A DNA stretch of 64,000 nt from W0P28-013 sp051870755 (lineage in GTDB: Bacteria; Bacteroidota; Bacteroidia; Bacteroidales; Paludibacteraceae): assembly GCA_051870755.1 (NCBI GenBank), contig JBJECE010000029.1, forward strand, positions 49,605 to 113,604, read 5' to 3'. A program made the position numbers and the translations under genes. Shown here piece after piece: positions 22,447-31,082 of the stretch (the first letter of the stretch is position 1; every line of letters starts with the position of its first letter). A model generated the notes under the pieces. It had not been told where the DNA came from. It was given only the letters and a program-made list of their open reading frames with translations, and did not search any database.

Positions 22447-23159
22447 AGTTGTCCCTCCTTGTCGTTACGTGGATCGATGAATTTTACTGCGCCTTGCTCT
22501 TTGGTGGTGCGTCCGTAGGTGCCTGTTACCGATTTCAGGGCTTCGTCGGCAGCCACGCCTTTTTTGACGGCGTCCATAAATTTGCCCATGTGCACATATT
22601 CATATCCGCACACTTCGTTGTCGGCGTCGAGGAACATTTTGGTGATGTATCCTTCGGTGAGTTGCAGGTAGCGCGTGCCTTTTTTCTTGGTGCCGTAGAG
22701 GGTACCTGTTTGCGAAATCAGGCCTTTGCCCAAGTCTTCGAGTCCGGCGCCAATCATCAAGCCGCCTTCGGAGAAAGCCGATTGTGTGCGGCCGTAAACG
22801 ATTTGCAGGAAGAGTTCGCGCATTGCCGTGTTGATGGCGTCGCACACGAGGTCGGTGTTCAGTGCTTCGAGCAGGGTTTTGCCCGGCAGAATTTCCGATG
22901 CCATGGCGGCCGAGTGTGTCATGCCCGAGCAGCCGATGGTTTCGACCAGCGCCTCTTCGATGATGCCTTCTTTCACGTTCAGCGTCAGTTTGCAGGCGCC
23001 TTGTTGTGGTGCGCACCAGCCGATGCCGTGTGTCAAACCCGAAATGTCTTTAATCTCTTTGGCTTTCACCCATTTGCCCTCTTCGGGTATGGGAGCCGGA
23101 CCGTGGTTAGGCCCTTTGGCAACACAACACATGTGTTCCACTTCTTTTGAATAAACCAT
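22443..23159 (-). CDS. NifU-like iron-sulfur scaffold-type protein
   Basis: A 238-residue protein related to the IscU/NifU N-terminal scaffold. Seen: WCAPQQGACKLTLNVKEG, ETIGCSGMTHSAAMASEIL (Cys in the IGCSxxxxSA motif of scaffold proteins), LLEALNTDLVCDAIN and MRELFLQIVYGRTQSAFSEG. The Cys positions fit cluster or metal binding. It is the standard partner of GGGtGRT proteins and the two overlap by four bases here. A TACCTTTG box on the minus strand at 23224-23231 lies about 65 bases upstream. The client of the scaffold is unknown. Confidence 0.82.
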   Translation of the reverse strand: MVYSKEVEHMCCVAKGPNHGPAPIPEEGKWVKAKEIKDISGLTHGIGWCAPQQGACKLTLNVKEGIIEEALVETIGCSGMTHSAAMASEILPGKTLLEALNTDLVCDAINTAMRELFLQIVYGRTQSAFSEGGLMIGAGLEDLGKGLISQTGTLYGTKKKGTRYLQLTEGYITKMFLDADNEVCGYEYVHMGKFMDAVKKGVAADEALKSVTGTYGRTTKEQGAVKFIDPRNDKEGQL

Positions 23160-23359
23160 AACGTTTTTGTGATTTTATAAAGTTTGTAAAATAAAAAAAT
23201 CTGTTGGTTGATACTACAACTTGCAAAGGTACAAATTTTATGCAATACGCACACTCTTTTTACGATTTTTTTGTACAGGCATACAAAATTGTGCTTCGTT
23301 CAAACAGCAAATTGTTCGTCATTGGGTGATTGCGTATTGAATTGCAGGACGGTCAGACG

Positions 23360-24229
23360 TTAGCGTTGGTATTCGGCTTTGGTGATGGAATAAGTAAAAA
23401 TCCGGGTGTTGTTCATATCATTAAAATGGGTGATGATGGTAACGCCTTTTGTAACGGCGGCGTTTATAAATTCATTGCTGTTGCGGTCGTTGACGAACGT
23501 TTCCATTTGGGTGGCTTTTGTCTCGGCGGCCACTTGTTGCCATGTTGCTTCGTCTAACGCATCGGCCGAAATGTTGGCATATTGATAGGTGTAGATGAGT
23601 GTGTCCGGTTGTTGGTATTGTAAGTTGTGCAGAATGATGTCGTCGTCGATGGGGCGGGGCAGGTACACCGCTAATTCGGCCACAGACCGGGCGAGGTATG
23701 CTTCGGGGTCGTGGGCAGTGCGAGCGGTGGATTTGACTTTGATAGACCTGACGATGTCGTCATATTCCGGTAAGGTGTCGTGATGGTGTGCTGCTATCAG
23801 TACAATGCCCTTGTTGCCGGCAATAAAGGCTATAATTTCACCGTCGTAATTCCCCCTTTTGTTGTCGGTGCCCAATGCGTTGGTGAAACTCCCGATTTTG
23901 GCTGCGTGGCCGTCGAAAATTGTATCGCGTATTGTACTAAAAGTGCTGCCGTTGAAAAGGTTGTTGTTAATGTTGGCGGATAGGAGAAAATCTACCGAAC
24001 TAAAACCGTCGTACGAATAGATGATGAGTGTTTGTTGCAGCGTGTTTGCATCGTTTTTTTGAACCATGACCAATTTTGTGGAGGAGGTGATGTCAGTGTT
24101 GCTCCACGTCCATGCCGGATGGTCGGGTATGTCGAATGTGAATGGATCTACTTCGATGGTTTTGTTTGCGCTCATGCCGATCGATACAGACAATATTAGA
24201 CCGGCACACAATATTGATAGTCGTTTCAT
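23360..24229 (-). CDS. Secreted/periplasmic hypothetical protein
   Basis: A 289-residue protein with a signal peptide (MKRLSILCAGLILSVSIGMS, cleavage near SANKT). The mature part holds beta-strand-like stretches (KLVMVQKND, TLQQTLIIYSYDGFS, GNKGIVLIAAHH) and no Cys pairs, zinc or catalytic motifs that I recognise. Two similar halves are possible: TLIIYSYDG and TLIYTYQYA occupy comparable positions. It is the second gene of a two-gene operon, 21 bases after the small lipoprotein gene, so both may work at the envelope. Confidence 0.6.
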   Translation of the reverse strand: MKRLSILCAGLILSVSIGMSANKTIEVDPFTFDIPDHPAWTWSNTDITSSTKLVMVQKNDANTLQQTLIIYSYDGFSSVDFLLSANINNNLFNGSTFSTIRDTIFDGHAAKIGSFTNALGTDNKRGNYDGEIIAFIAGNKGIVLIAAHHHDTLPEYDDIVRSIKVKSTARTAHDPEAYLARSVAELAVYLPRPIDDDIILHNLQYQQPDTLIYTYQYANISADALDEATWQQVAAETKATQMETFVNDRNSNEFINAAVTKGVTIITHFNDMNNTRIFTYSITKAEYQR

Positions 24230-24250
24230 TGTGGTGCGTATTTTTTTGTG

Positions 24251-24601
24251 CTAATTGCCCAATACGTCTAAAAATCCTTCGAATGCGCCTTGCAGTTCTT
24301 GCAGGGCAGCGTGTGTTTGGTCTTCGAGCTGCGATGCTGCGTATGCTGCGAAATAGGCGAAACAGCGTCCTTCGAGGCGCCCGATTTCCTGCAACTCTTC
24401 GTCGGTGTATTTGTAGCGTTCGATCGATTGTGTTATTTCGTCGAATTGTTGCATGGCATCGTCCCATTCGGCCGGCGACCACTCGGCGCTTTCTTTTTCG
24501 AGACGTGCGGTGAATGTGGCGAGGTCTTCCATTGCTTGTTGTTGCGGGTTGCAGGCCGCCAACGCTACGGCCATCAGGCCGAAAATGATCAATTTTTTCA
24601 T
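24251..24601 (-). CDS. Small lipoprotein, DUF6565-like
   Basis: A 116-residue lipoprotein: MKKLIIFGLMAVALAACNPQ has a lipobox with Cys17. The rest is helical and acidic (AMEDLATFTARLEKESAEWS, WDDAMQQFDEITQSIERYKY, LQELQGAFEGFLDVLGN), resembling the helical-bundle lipoproteins of Bacteroidales grouped under DUF6565. Function unknown; such proteins sit in the inner or outer membrane leaflet. A well-formed promoter lies 26 bases upstream. Confidence 0.7.
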   Translation of the reverse strand: MKKLIIFGLMAVALAACNPQQQAMEDLATFTARLEKESAEWSPAEWDDAMQQFDEITQSIERYKYTDEELQEIGRLEGRCFAYFAAYAASQLEDQTHAALQELQGAFEGFLDVLGN

Positions 24602-24626
24602 ACGAATTGATTTTGGATGTGTTGTG

Positions 24627-24658
24627 CAAAGATACGGATTTTTTTATTAGATTGCAAA
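24627..24658 (-). promoter_or_regulatory. Promoter of the small lipoprotein operon
   Basis: Minus strand TTTG (24655-24658) and TATCTTTG (24627-24634), spacer 20 bases. Confidence 0.75.
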
Positions 24659-24708
24659 TTTTCGATCATGTTTGCAAGGGTGGTGAGCAATTTTAGAGCG
24701 ATTTAATA

Positions 24709-24736
24709 GTAGAGACGTGCCGCGGCGCGTCCCTAC
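24709..24736. repeat. REP-like palindrome GTAG(A/G)GACG...CGTCCCTAC
   Basis: GTAGAGACGTGCCGCGGCGC then GTCCCTAC: an imperfect palindrome of the same family as the elements at 62693-62778 and 63893-63922. Confidence 0.75.
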
Positions 24737-24746
24737 ATCGTAAATA

Positions 24747-24766
24747 TTCACCGTGTGCGCTCGTCG
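24747..24766. repeat. Left copy of a 20-bp direct repeat flanking the Abi unit
   Basis: TTCACCGTGTGCGCTCGTCG, identical to 25968-25987, where it forms the last codons and stop of cmk. Seven bases upstream on the minus strand is a TACCTTTG box (24770-24777). Confidence 0.9.
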
Positions 24767-24821
24767 TTGCAAAGGTACTGATTTTATTGCAGCCTGGCAA
24801 TTTCTTTCAAAGAATTTTGCT

Positions 24822-25721
24822 TTAGTTCCAAAGTGGTTCGTGTTCCCATCCGATGGGGAATCCCATTAGCCTCGTATCAACAGATGGGTGCTCGTGCAAC
24901 AGATGCTTGAATTCTTTGACAAAAGTATTATCGGCCGAGATTGAGTTTAGCCAATACACAAGATAGCATAATTGGGGATAAAGAGTCTGTTCTCTGAAAG
25001 AGAAGTCAGTGATCCAAACGTTTGACAACCGTACCGGCATTTGTGGTTTTATCGGAAAGACCCTATTGAATAATCTTGAGTGATGCGCACAGCAATTACG
25101 GAGAACGGCAAGGCACTCCAGCCAACTTCTGAGGAACTTGTGGTGGCTCAACCCAAATTCGCGTGCTATACCATGTTTGGCTGTAGCATCAGAAAAATTG
25201 GAATAGAGTTTTGACAACGTGCCTATTGACACTACTTCCAAAGTTTTCCATACCGGTGGAAGTTCCGGTTCGCTATACTTCCGGAAATGCTCTTTGATAA
25301 AATCGTCATGAGAACGAGCTATCTCTTTTTCCACTATGGCTAAGTTTGAAGCGAAGCGAGAACTATTGGTCGCACATTCTTCGTTCATGAACCAAAATGC
25401 ACCGTAGGTGTGGGCAAAATGCTTGATTATCTTTGTGCGTACAACAATTTCTATAGTCTGTATAGCGGAGAACAGCAATGCTCTTAACTTTTTATCGAAA
25501 TAATATGCATCGGTAATGTCGGTAAATTTACTTCCATTCTTGAACCGATGTGTGGCGTGATCTTCTTCTAAATGTTTCCAATATCCGGCAAGTCGAAAAT
25601 AACTGATGGTGTCCAAAGTCTTTTGTGCATGACTGACATCATCTATGAGTAAACCTCTTCGTTTTAGAGTGTCTATTTGTTCCTCTGTTGTTATGGCTTG
25701 ATGTGTATATCTTACTCCCAT
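24822..25721 (-). CDS. Abi_2 family abortive-infection protein (AbiD/AbiF-like)
   Basis: A 299-residue protein with the Abi_2 layout: an N-terminal TTEEQIDTLKRRGLLIDD helix pair, ISYFRLAGYWKHLE (the Y-R-L-xGY motif), FDKKLRALLFSAIQTIEIVV RT (R-x-L-L-xxIxxIEIxxR), APVWKTLEVVS-like PPVWKTLEVVSIGTLSKLYS and LRNCCAHHSRLFNR, the RNxxAHHxRLxNR box. This R-x4-6-H motif is shared with HEPN RNases, so RNA cleavage on phage infection is the expected action. I use ATG 25721 since the promoter (-7 box 25788-25795) rules out the upstream TTG. It is the only gene between two 20-bp direct repeats. Confidence 0.88.
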   Translation of the reverse strand: MGVRYTHQAITTEEQIDTLKRRGLLIDDVSHAQKTLDTISYFRLAGYWKHLEEDHATHRFKNGSKFTDITDAYYFDKKLRALLFSAIQTIEIVVRTKIIKHFAHTYGAFWFMNEECATNSSRFASNLAIVEKEIARSHDDFIKEHFRKYSEPELPPVWKTLEVVSIGTLSKLYSNFSDATAKHGIAREFGLSHHKFLRSWLECLAVLRNCCAHHSRLFNRVFPIKPQMPVRLSNVWITDFSFREQTLYPQLCYLVYWLNSISADNTFVKEFKHLLHEHPSVDTRLMGFPIGWEHEPLWN

Positions 25722-25737
25722 ACCATAAAATAAAAAT

Positions 25738-25780
25738 GTCCCGCTGGGTACGCTAATCTTACGGGAAGCGGGCGGGATTT
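25738..25780 (-). promoter_or_regulatory. Hairpin in the Abi gene leader
   Basis: On the minus strand TCCCGC near 25778 and GCGGGA near 25738 pair around a ~27-base loop containing further GC-rich pairing (CGCTTCCCGT). It lies between the transcription start and the ATG and could affect translation. Confidence 0.35.
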
Positions 25781-25787
25781 GTTGCTG

Positions 25788-25819
25788 CAAAGGTAGTGCT
25801 TTTATTTTAATCCTGCAAA
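25788..25819 (-). promoter_or_regulatory. Promoter of the Abi gene
   Basis: Minus strand TTTG (25816-25819) and TACCTTTG (25788-25795), spacer 20 bases. Confidence 0.75.
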
Positions 25820-25967
25820 TTTTTCAAAGAAAAACTGCTGAACATCACTAAACATATTTAAGGCATAAAGATAACTCGATGATGAAACATACATCGTTGC
25901 ATAAGGCAGTGCGATCCGGCAGATTAGTGGTTATGGGAATTGCTTTGCCATAGTTTTTTTGCTGTTT

Positions 25968-25987
25968 TTCACCGTGTGCGCTCGTCG
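25968..25987. repeat. Right copy of the 20-bp direct repeat, inside the 3' end of cmk
   Basis: Identical to 24747-24766. It encodes the end of cmk (DERTR and stop) on the minus strand. Duplication of a gene's 3' end at the edges of a unit is the usual result of site-specific integration. Confidence 0.9.
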
Positions 25988-26652
25988 AAGAGACGTTGCA
26001 GCAAGGCGCTTTGCTCGGCTTTGGTCATGTACGAGTTGTCGATGAGGATGGCGTCGTCGGCTTGCCGCAGCGGACTTTCGGCGCGATGCGTATCGCGGTA
26101 GTCGCGCTCTTTCACATTGGCCAGCACGGCTTCGTAGTCTTCGGGTTGGCCTTTGGCTTGTAGTTCGTCGTAGCGGCGTTGGGCGCGTACTTCGGGCGAT
26201 GCGGTTACAAACACTTTCAGTTCGGCTTCGGGGAAGACTACCGTGCCGATGTCGCGGCCGTCCATCACGATGCCTTTGTCGGCTCCCATGCGCTGTTGTT
26301 GGCGTACAAGTTCGCGGCGCACAAACCCGATGGCACTCACGCGGCTGGCGCCATTGGCCACTTCGAGCGTGCGTATCAGGCTTTCGACATTTTCGCCGTT
26401 CAGGTAGGTCTCTTGTTTGCCGTCGGCGTTGGTTTTGAATCCGATTTGAATGTCGCCAATCATTTGTTGCAGGCGCGTTTCGTCTATGGTGTCGTCGGTG
26501 ATGATGCCGTTGCGCAGACCGAACAGCGACACGGCGCGGTACATGGCGCCCGTATCGACATATACATAACCGACATTTTTGGCCAACTCTTTAGCCATGG
26601 TGCTTTTGCCGCACGACGAGTAGCCGTCGATGGCTACGATGATTTTTTTCAT
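25969..26652 (-). CDS. cmk: (d)CMP kinase
   Basis: A 227-residue cytidylate kinase, phosphorylating CMP and dCMP with ATP in the cytosol for nucleic-acid precursors. The P-loop IAIDGYSSCGKSTMA-type segment (IVAIDGYSSCGKSTMAKELA), the CMP-binding YVDTGAMYRAVSLFGLRNG, the MDGRDIGTVVFPEAELKVFV motif and RDYRDTHRAESPLRQADDAI (R-D-xxRxxxPL) are all present. Length is normal. It follows porQ by 18 bases in the long leftward run; the pairing of porQ and cmk is familiar in Bacteroidota. Its 3' end is duplicated at 24747. Confidence 0.95.
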   Translation of the reverse strand: MKKIIVAIDGYSSCGKSTMAKELAKNVGYVYVDTGAMYRAVSLFGLRNGIITDDTIDETRLQQMIGDIQIGFKTNADGKQETYLNGENVESLIRTLEVANGASRVSAIGFVRRELVRQQQRMGADKGIVMDGRDIGTVVFPEAELKVFVTASPEVRAQRRYDELQAKGQPEDYEAVLANVKERDYRDTHRAESPLRQADDAILIDNSYMTKAEQSALLQRLFDERTR

Positions 26653-26670
26653 GATGCTGATTTTCTGTTT

Positions 26671-27705
26671 TTATTTCACACCGAATTCCGACATGTTCAC
26701 ACCCACTGTGGCGTGGTACGATAGGTTGCCCACTTGGTAGGGAACGAGCGAAAATCCGATGTTGACCATTTTTATTTTGATGCCGGCACCAAAGGCAAAT
26801 CCGGCAGCGGTTTTCCAATCTTTGGTGGCCATTTCGGCACGGCGTCGGTGATTGTAACTCACGCTCAGGTACATATTTTTGGTGGGCAGTATTTCGATTG
26901 TCCAAATCGTGTGCCGAAACATCATGTCGTACCATTTGACGTCGGCGGTGGCATTCTCGGCGGCCAATACGGTGCCGGCGCGTTCGTAACCCAAGTTCCA
27001 GCGCTGCATGTTGTGTATGGTGAGCGACAGACGTATGGGCGCATGTTTGAATTTTTCCGAGATGCCGAGTTCCAAATCAAGCGGCAGCGTTTCGCGGTGC
27101 TGTTTGCCGTCGATGGAGTAGTAGCCCTTGAATTGCCAACCGGCATTGCGCAGCGTCAGACCGATGGACAGACCGATGGTGTCGTTTTGATAGTGCGCGC
27201 CGATGTCGAACGCCAAACCGAAACTGTGATAGCGTTCGTACACCGAATAAATCGGTTTGCAGGTAACACCGACGGTGAAACCCAATGGCAACGTGCGTGC
27301 ATAACCTACCGACAGCGCAAAATCTTTGGCCGTGAAAGTGCCGAGAATCTGGTCGGTTTCGCTGGTTTCCAAAAATTTGCCGTAGTCGATGTATTGTATG
27401 CCGAACAACATGTGGTTGTGTTCGCCGAACGAACGCCCGTAGGCCACCGATGCCAAATTAACGTCCTGAATATAGTACATGTAGTTGAATGTCAGTTGAT
27501 TGTAAGTTTTTGCACTCAACAAGGCCGGATTCTGAAAAGCCATATTCAAGTCGCCATCGTTTACCGAAATGTTGCTGCCGCCAAAGGCTGCCAAGCGTGC
27601 CGACGAGGGCAGATTCAGGAATTGATAGGTGTCGCGACCGGCTTGTCCGAACACGGCCGAATGGCTGGCTGCCAAGATCAATAATATGACGATTTTCTGC
27701 TTCAT
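26671..27705 (-). CDS. porQ: Type IX secretion system protein PorQ
   Basis: A 344-residue outer-membrane protein of the PorV/PorQ family. It has a signal peptide (MKQKIVILLILAASHSAVFG) and the characteristic opening of the mature protein, TYQFLNLPSSARLAAFGGSN and DLNMAFQNPALLS, followed by many amphipathic strands (YNQLTFNYMYYIQDVNLASV, HMLFGIQYIDYG, KNMYLSVSYNHRRRAEM). PorQ belongs to the T9SS attachment machinery with PorU, PorV and PorZ, which removes the C-terminal signal and anchors cargo; the proteins at 1-2592 and perhaps 63038-63889 carry such signals. Confidence 0.88.
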   Translation of the reverse strand: MKQKIVILLILAASHSAVFGQAGRDTYQFLNLPSSARLAAFGGSNISVNDGDLNMAFQNPALLSAKTYNQLTFNYMYYIQDVNLASVAYGRSFGEHNHMLFGIQYIDYGKFLETSETDQILGTFTAKDFALSVGYARTLPLGFTVGVTCKPIYSVYERYHSFGLAFDIGAHYQNDTIGLSIGLTLRNAGWQFKGYYSIDGKQHRETLPLDLELGISEKFKHAPIRLSLTIHNMQRWNLGYERAGTVLAAENATADVKWYDMMFRHTIWTIEILPTKNMYLSVSYNHRRRAEMATKDWKTAAGFAFGAGIKIKMVNIGFSLVPYQVGNLSYHATVGVNMSEFGVK

Positions 27706-27735
27706 AATATTCTGAAAGTGTGCAACATACGTTGT

Positions 27736-28674
27736 TTATTTGCGCTTGTAATCGTATTTCACTTCGCGGAAGTCGAGGTATGGCTGCAATTTGTCGAAAT
27801 CGTAACCATCGAATTCGGGGAGTGTTTTCAACTCGTCGATGCTGCTCAACATGCCTTTGGTGCGCCGCAGTTCGTAGATGGCTTTGGCTTGATAGAATGT
27901 CAGATACGGATGGTTTTTCAGCCGTTCGACGCTTGCTTTGTTTACTTGTATCTTGGTAATGCCGCTCGGGTCAACCGACAAGTAGGGCGCGATTTTGGCG
28001 TACACGTCGGGCGGAAAGTTCTTTATTTCGAGCAACTGCTCGCTGCGGGCAAAACCGCCTAATTGTCGGCGATAAACTACAATCTGTTTGGCGCGTCCGC
28101 TACCGATGCCGGGCATTTGTTGCAGGGTGGCGGTGTCGGCGGCGTTCAGTTCGATGTGTGTGTACGTTTTCTTTGGCTTGTCGGTTGTCGGTTGGGGTTT
28201 GTCGGGCGCCGGCTGGTCGGCTATGCGTACATAGGGCAAGAGTTGTGCTCCTTGTTCGGCCGGCAGATGGCAAAATTCGACGAAAAATTCCGCTGTGCGA
28301 AAGCGTTTGCCGTCGTTTCGGAATTTGGTGATGCGTTCCACCATGTAGGGTTTCAGCCCGAGGCGTACAAGGCCGGCCGAGTCGAGCGTGTTCGGGTCGA
28401 ACTCGAACAATTCGGCGGGCTGTGGTGCGGATTTGGCGTATGCACGTTCGGTTGGGCGTGCCTCGAACGGCGATTGCCACGCAGGGCGCGGCTTGTCGCG
28501 CAGCGACTGCTCGAAAGCGGCCACTTCGGCCACGAATGTCGAATCGTTCTCGTCGGTCGGTGCAGGCAATAGGCGTGGCAGTAGCGCGTTCAGGGCGATG
28601 GCTGCCACTATCAGCACCAACAGTACGATGATGCCGATTTGCTGACCGCGTGAGAAATATAAGAAACGATTCAT
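27736..28674 (-). CDS. Membrane-anchored helix-hairpin-helix protein (ComEA-like)
   Basis: A 312-residue protein with one N-terminal transmembrane helix (GIIVLLVLIVAAIALNALL) and several helix-hairpin-helix units: LDSAGLVRLGLKPYMVERIT, AADTATLQQMPGIGSGRAKQ, NKASVERLKNHPYLTFYQAK with linking PPDVYAKIAPYLSVD. LxxMPGIGxGRAxxIVxYR is the DNA-binding HhH signature of ComEA-type proteins. Binding of DNA at the envelope, as in uptake, is possible but not shown; in Bacteroidota such proteins are usually solitary. It lies 14 bases after the DUF5683 gene. Confidence 0.8.
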   Translation of the reverse strand: MNRFLYFSRGQQIGIIVLLVLIVAAIALNALLPRLLPAPTDENDSTFVAEVAAFEQSLRDKPRPAWQSPFEARPTERAYAKSAPQPAELFEFDPNTLDSAGLVRLGLKPYMVERITKFRNDGKRFRTAEFFVEFCHLPAEQGAQLLPYVRIADQPAPDKPQPTTDKPKKTYTHIELNAADTATLQQMPGIGSGRAKQIVVYRRQLGGFARSEQLLEIKNFPPDVYAKIAPYLSVDPSGITKIQVNKASVERLKNHPYLTFYQAKAIYELRRTKGMLSSIDELKTLPEFDGYDFDKLQPYLDFREVKYDYKRK

Positions 28675-28688
28675 GGTGCGTGTGTGTC

Positions 28689-29384
28689 TTAAAAATTAAA
28701 TCCGATGCCGACACCGAAACTCGGTTTCTGTGTGTTTTCTGTTAGCAGCAATGTCGGGCGCACGCGCATCGACAGGTCGGGACTGATGTCGAAATCGGCC
28801 AACTGCGCATCGACATACGCATCGATGATGGTGAGCGCGTAGAATGCCACGGCGCCCACAATGCACAAGTCGCGGTAGCGGCGATAGGTGTTGTGCTTGT
28901 TTTTCATCAGATTTTGCGCATAACTCGAATTGGGGTCGGTGCCGTAGGGCAACAGGTTTTCGTAACTTTTGGTGTTGGGGTCGTTGTCCATGATGTCGCG
29001 ATAGGCCTGCGTGTACTCTTTGTAGTAACGGTTGTTCCACGAAATGCCGTACACAAGGCCCACGGCGCCGCCGTACACAATGGGCAGTTTCCAATAACTG
29101 CGGTTGTATATCTGTCCGGCTCCGGGGAAGATGAATGCGTACCAAAGGCTTTTCTGCGGGTCGGGCAGCCATACGGTTTGTGGCGCGCGGTCGTTTTTGC
29201 GGCGTGGTGCGACAAACGTGGCGGTGGTGTCGGCTACGATGTCGGCCGCCGGCGTATTGACGCGTACATCAAGCATTTGCATGCCGGTCGCGACACTGCG
29301 TACCGAGTCGTTGCCGGCCTGTTGTGCGCTGAGTGTGCACGATAGGCCGACTATCATCAAAACCAACAGCCAACGTCTTTTCAT
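28689..29384 (-). CDS. DUF5683 domain membrane protein
   Basis: A 231-residue protein with a signal peptide (LLVLMIVGLSCTLSAQQAG) and the conserved block KSLWYAFIFPGAGQIYNRSY WKLPIVYGG, then YYKEYTQAYRDIMDNDPNTK and a hydrophobic helix CIVGAVAFYALTIIDAYVDA, ending in an outer-membrane-like strand VGIGFNF. This is the DUF5683 family, which in Bacteroidota nearly always follows parB, as here (four-base gap). The function is unknown; conservation with parAB suggests coupling of envelope and chromosome organisation, but that is only context. Confidence 0.85.
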   Translation of the reverse strand: MKRRWLLVLMIVGLSCTLSAQQAGNDSVRSVATGMQMLDVRVNTPAADIVADTTATFVAPRRKNDRAPQTVWLPDPQKSLWYAFIFPGAGQIYNRSYWKLPIVYGGAVGLVYGISWNNRYYKEYTQAYRDIMDNDPNTKSYENLLPYGTDPNSSYAQNLMKNKHNTYRRYRDLCIVGAVAFYALTIIDAYVDAQLADFDISPDLSMRVRPTLLLTENTQKPSFGVGIGFNF

Positions 29385-29387
29385 CGG

Positions 29388-30275
29388 TTACTCGGCCAAT
29401 GTTTCGAGTTTGGCCACAAGGGCGTTCAACTCGTCCTGCGAACCAAATTTGACGGTCAGTTTGCCGCCGCCGTTTTCGGCCGACGATACTTGCACTTTGC
29501 TGCCGAGCAGTCGGCTCAAGCGTTCGTTCAGTTCGGCGTGTGTGGTGGTGGGTGCCGAGGTGCGTTTTTTGGTTCCCGATTTTATGGTCGCCGACTCTTT
29601 GACCAATTCTTCGGTGGCATGTACCGATAGTTGTTCGGCCACAATGCGCTCATATACAGATATTTGGTCGATGGTGCTTTCGATGCCGGCCAACACGCGT
29701 GCGTGTCCCATGTCTATTTTTTTGTCCTTGAGTCCGAGTTGAATTTCGGCGGGCAGTTTCAGCAGACGCACATAGTTGGCCACCGTGGCGCGTTTTTTGC
29801 CCACTTGTCGGCTCAGTTCTTCTTGCGTCAGGTCGTATTCCGTCATCAACTTATTGTAACTCAGCGCTATTTCGATGGCGTTCAGGTCTTCGCGCTGAAT
29901 GTTCTCGATGAGCGCCATCAACTGCACTTGTTGCTCGTCGTCGGCAGTTTTGATGTAGGCCGGAATCTTGTCGAGACCGGCTTGCTTGGCCGCACGCCAA
30001 CGACGTTCGCCGGCGATTATCTGATAGTGTTCGTCGTCGATTTTGCGCAAGGTGATGGGCGAGATGACGCCGATGGTGCGTATCGATTCGGACAATTCGG
30101 CCAGCGCCTCTTCGTCGAAGTTGGTGCGCGGCTGACCGGGATTGGCCTCTATCTTGTCCAATTCTATTTCGTTTATCGACGATCCGCCTTGCGGCTGCAC
30201 GTCGGTTTCGACGTCGGAGAGCAAAGCGCCTATTCCACCGCCAAAACCGCGGCCTAATGGTGATTTTTTTGCCAT
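29388..30275 (-). CDS. parB: Chromosome-partitioning protein ParB
   Basis: A 295-residue ParB/Spo0J protein. Residues ~35-125 are the CTPase/N-terminal domain: IEANPGQPRTNFDEEALAEL, VISPITLRKI and the motif IAGERRWRAAKQAGLDKIPA (GERRxRA). The HTH follows (LTQEELSRQVGKKRATVANY VRLLKLP) and the C-terminal dimer domain carries LVAKLETLAE at its end. ParB binds parS sites and loads onto the origin region with ParA and SMC. It is 26 bases after parA. I did not find a clear parS consensus in the window. Confidence 0.94.
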   Translation of the reverse strand: MAKKSPLGRGFGGGIGALLSDVETDVQPQGGSSINEIELDKIEANPGQPRTNFDEEALAELSESIRTIGVISPITLRKIDDEHYQIIAGERRWRAAKQAGLDKIPAYIKTADDEQQVQLMALIENIQREDLNAIEIALSYNKLMTEYDLTQEELSRQVGKKRATVANYVRLLKLPAEIQLGLKDKKIDMGHARVLAGIESTIDQISVYERIVAEQLSVHATEELVKESATIKSGTKKRTSAPTTTHAELNERLSRLLGSKVQVSSAENGGGKLTVKFGSQDELNALVAKLETLAE

Positions 30276-30301
30276 GTTTGTATCTGTTTTGTGTTAGTTG
30301 G

Positions 30302-31069
30302 TTATTTATGTTCGCGTTCGATGCACTCTTTTGCCAAGTCGAGGTAGTTGATGGCGCCGGTCGATTTGGCGTCGTACAACAGCACCGGCTGGCCATAACT
30401 TGCCGCTTCGCTCAGTTTCACGTTGCGTTGAATTATGGAGTTGAAAACCAAATCGTTGAAGTGGTTTTTGACTTCGAGCGCCACTTGGTTGGCGTGGCGC
30501 AAACGCGCATCGAACATGGTGAGTACGAAACCTTCGATTTTCAGCGTCGGGTTCAAGCGCTTTTTCAGTATCTTGATGGTGTTCAGCAGTTTGCCGATGC
30601 CTTCGAGCGCAAAATATTCGCACTGCACGGGTATGATGACCGAATCGGCTGCTGTGAGCGAATTGACGGTGATGAGCCCCAGCGACGGCGAACAGTCGAT
30701 GATGATGTAGTCGTACTTGTCGCGCACCTGCTGCAGCGCGTGGCGCATGAATAGTTCGCGGTCTTGCGTTTCGTATAGTTCCACTTCGATGCCCACCAAG
30801 TTGATGTCCGAAATGAGCAGGTCGAGGTTCTCGATTTCGGTGTGATTGATGGCTTCGGTGGTTTCTATGGTGCCAAGTATGCATTGGTAGATGGTCTTGT
30901 CCTGACCTTCGATGTCGAAGCCGAGGCCGGTCGAGGCGTTGGCTTGCGGGTCGGCATCGACCAACAACACTTTTTTACCATAATGTGCCAGCGAGGCTGC
31001 AAGGTTGATACTTGTGGTGGTTTTACCGACGCCACCTTTTTGGTTGGCAATAGCAATGATTTTTCCCAT
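30302..31069 (-). CDS. parA: Chromosome-partitioning ATPase ParA (Soj)
   Basis: A 255-residue Walker-type ATPase. It shows the deviant Walker A IAIANQKGGVGKTTTSINLA, Walker A' VLLVDADPQANAS, Walker B YDYIIIDCSPSLGLITVNSL and the VIIPVQCEYFALEGIGKLL segment. ParA binds DNA non-specifically in its ATP form and drives ParB-parS complexes apart. Length is normal for chromosomal ParA. It starts 13 bases after the heptosyltransferase-like gene and precedes parB. Confidence 0.95.
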   Translation of the reverse strand: MGKIIAIANQKGGVGKTTTSINLAASLAHYGKKVLLVDADPQANASTGLGFDIEGQDKTIYQCILGTIETTEAINHTEIENLDLLISDINLVGIEVELYETQDRELFMRHALQQVRDKYDYIIIDCSPSLGLITVNSLTAADSVIIPVQCEYFALEGIGKLLNTIKILKKRLNPTLKIEGFVLTMFDARLRHANQVALEVKNHFNDLVFNSIIQRNVKLSEAASYGQPVLLYDAKSTGAINYLDLAKECIEREHK

Positions 31070-31082
31070 AATATTCTAATTT

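Noticed and set aside
21397..23150. Plus-strand frames opposite the GGGtGRT and NifU-like genes
   Set aside because: They are Phe/Val/Gly-rich shadows of strongly conserved minus-strand genes.
29388..31069. Chromosome origin next to parAB
   Set aside because: No dnaA, DnaA-box cluster or parS-like palindrome was found in the window.
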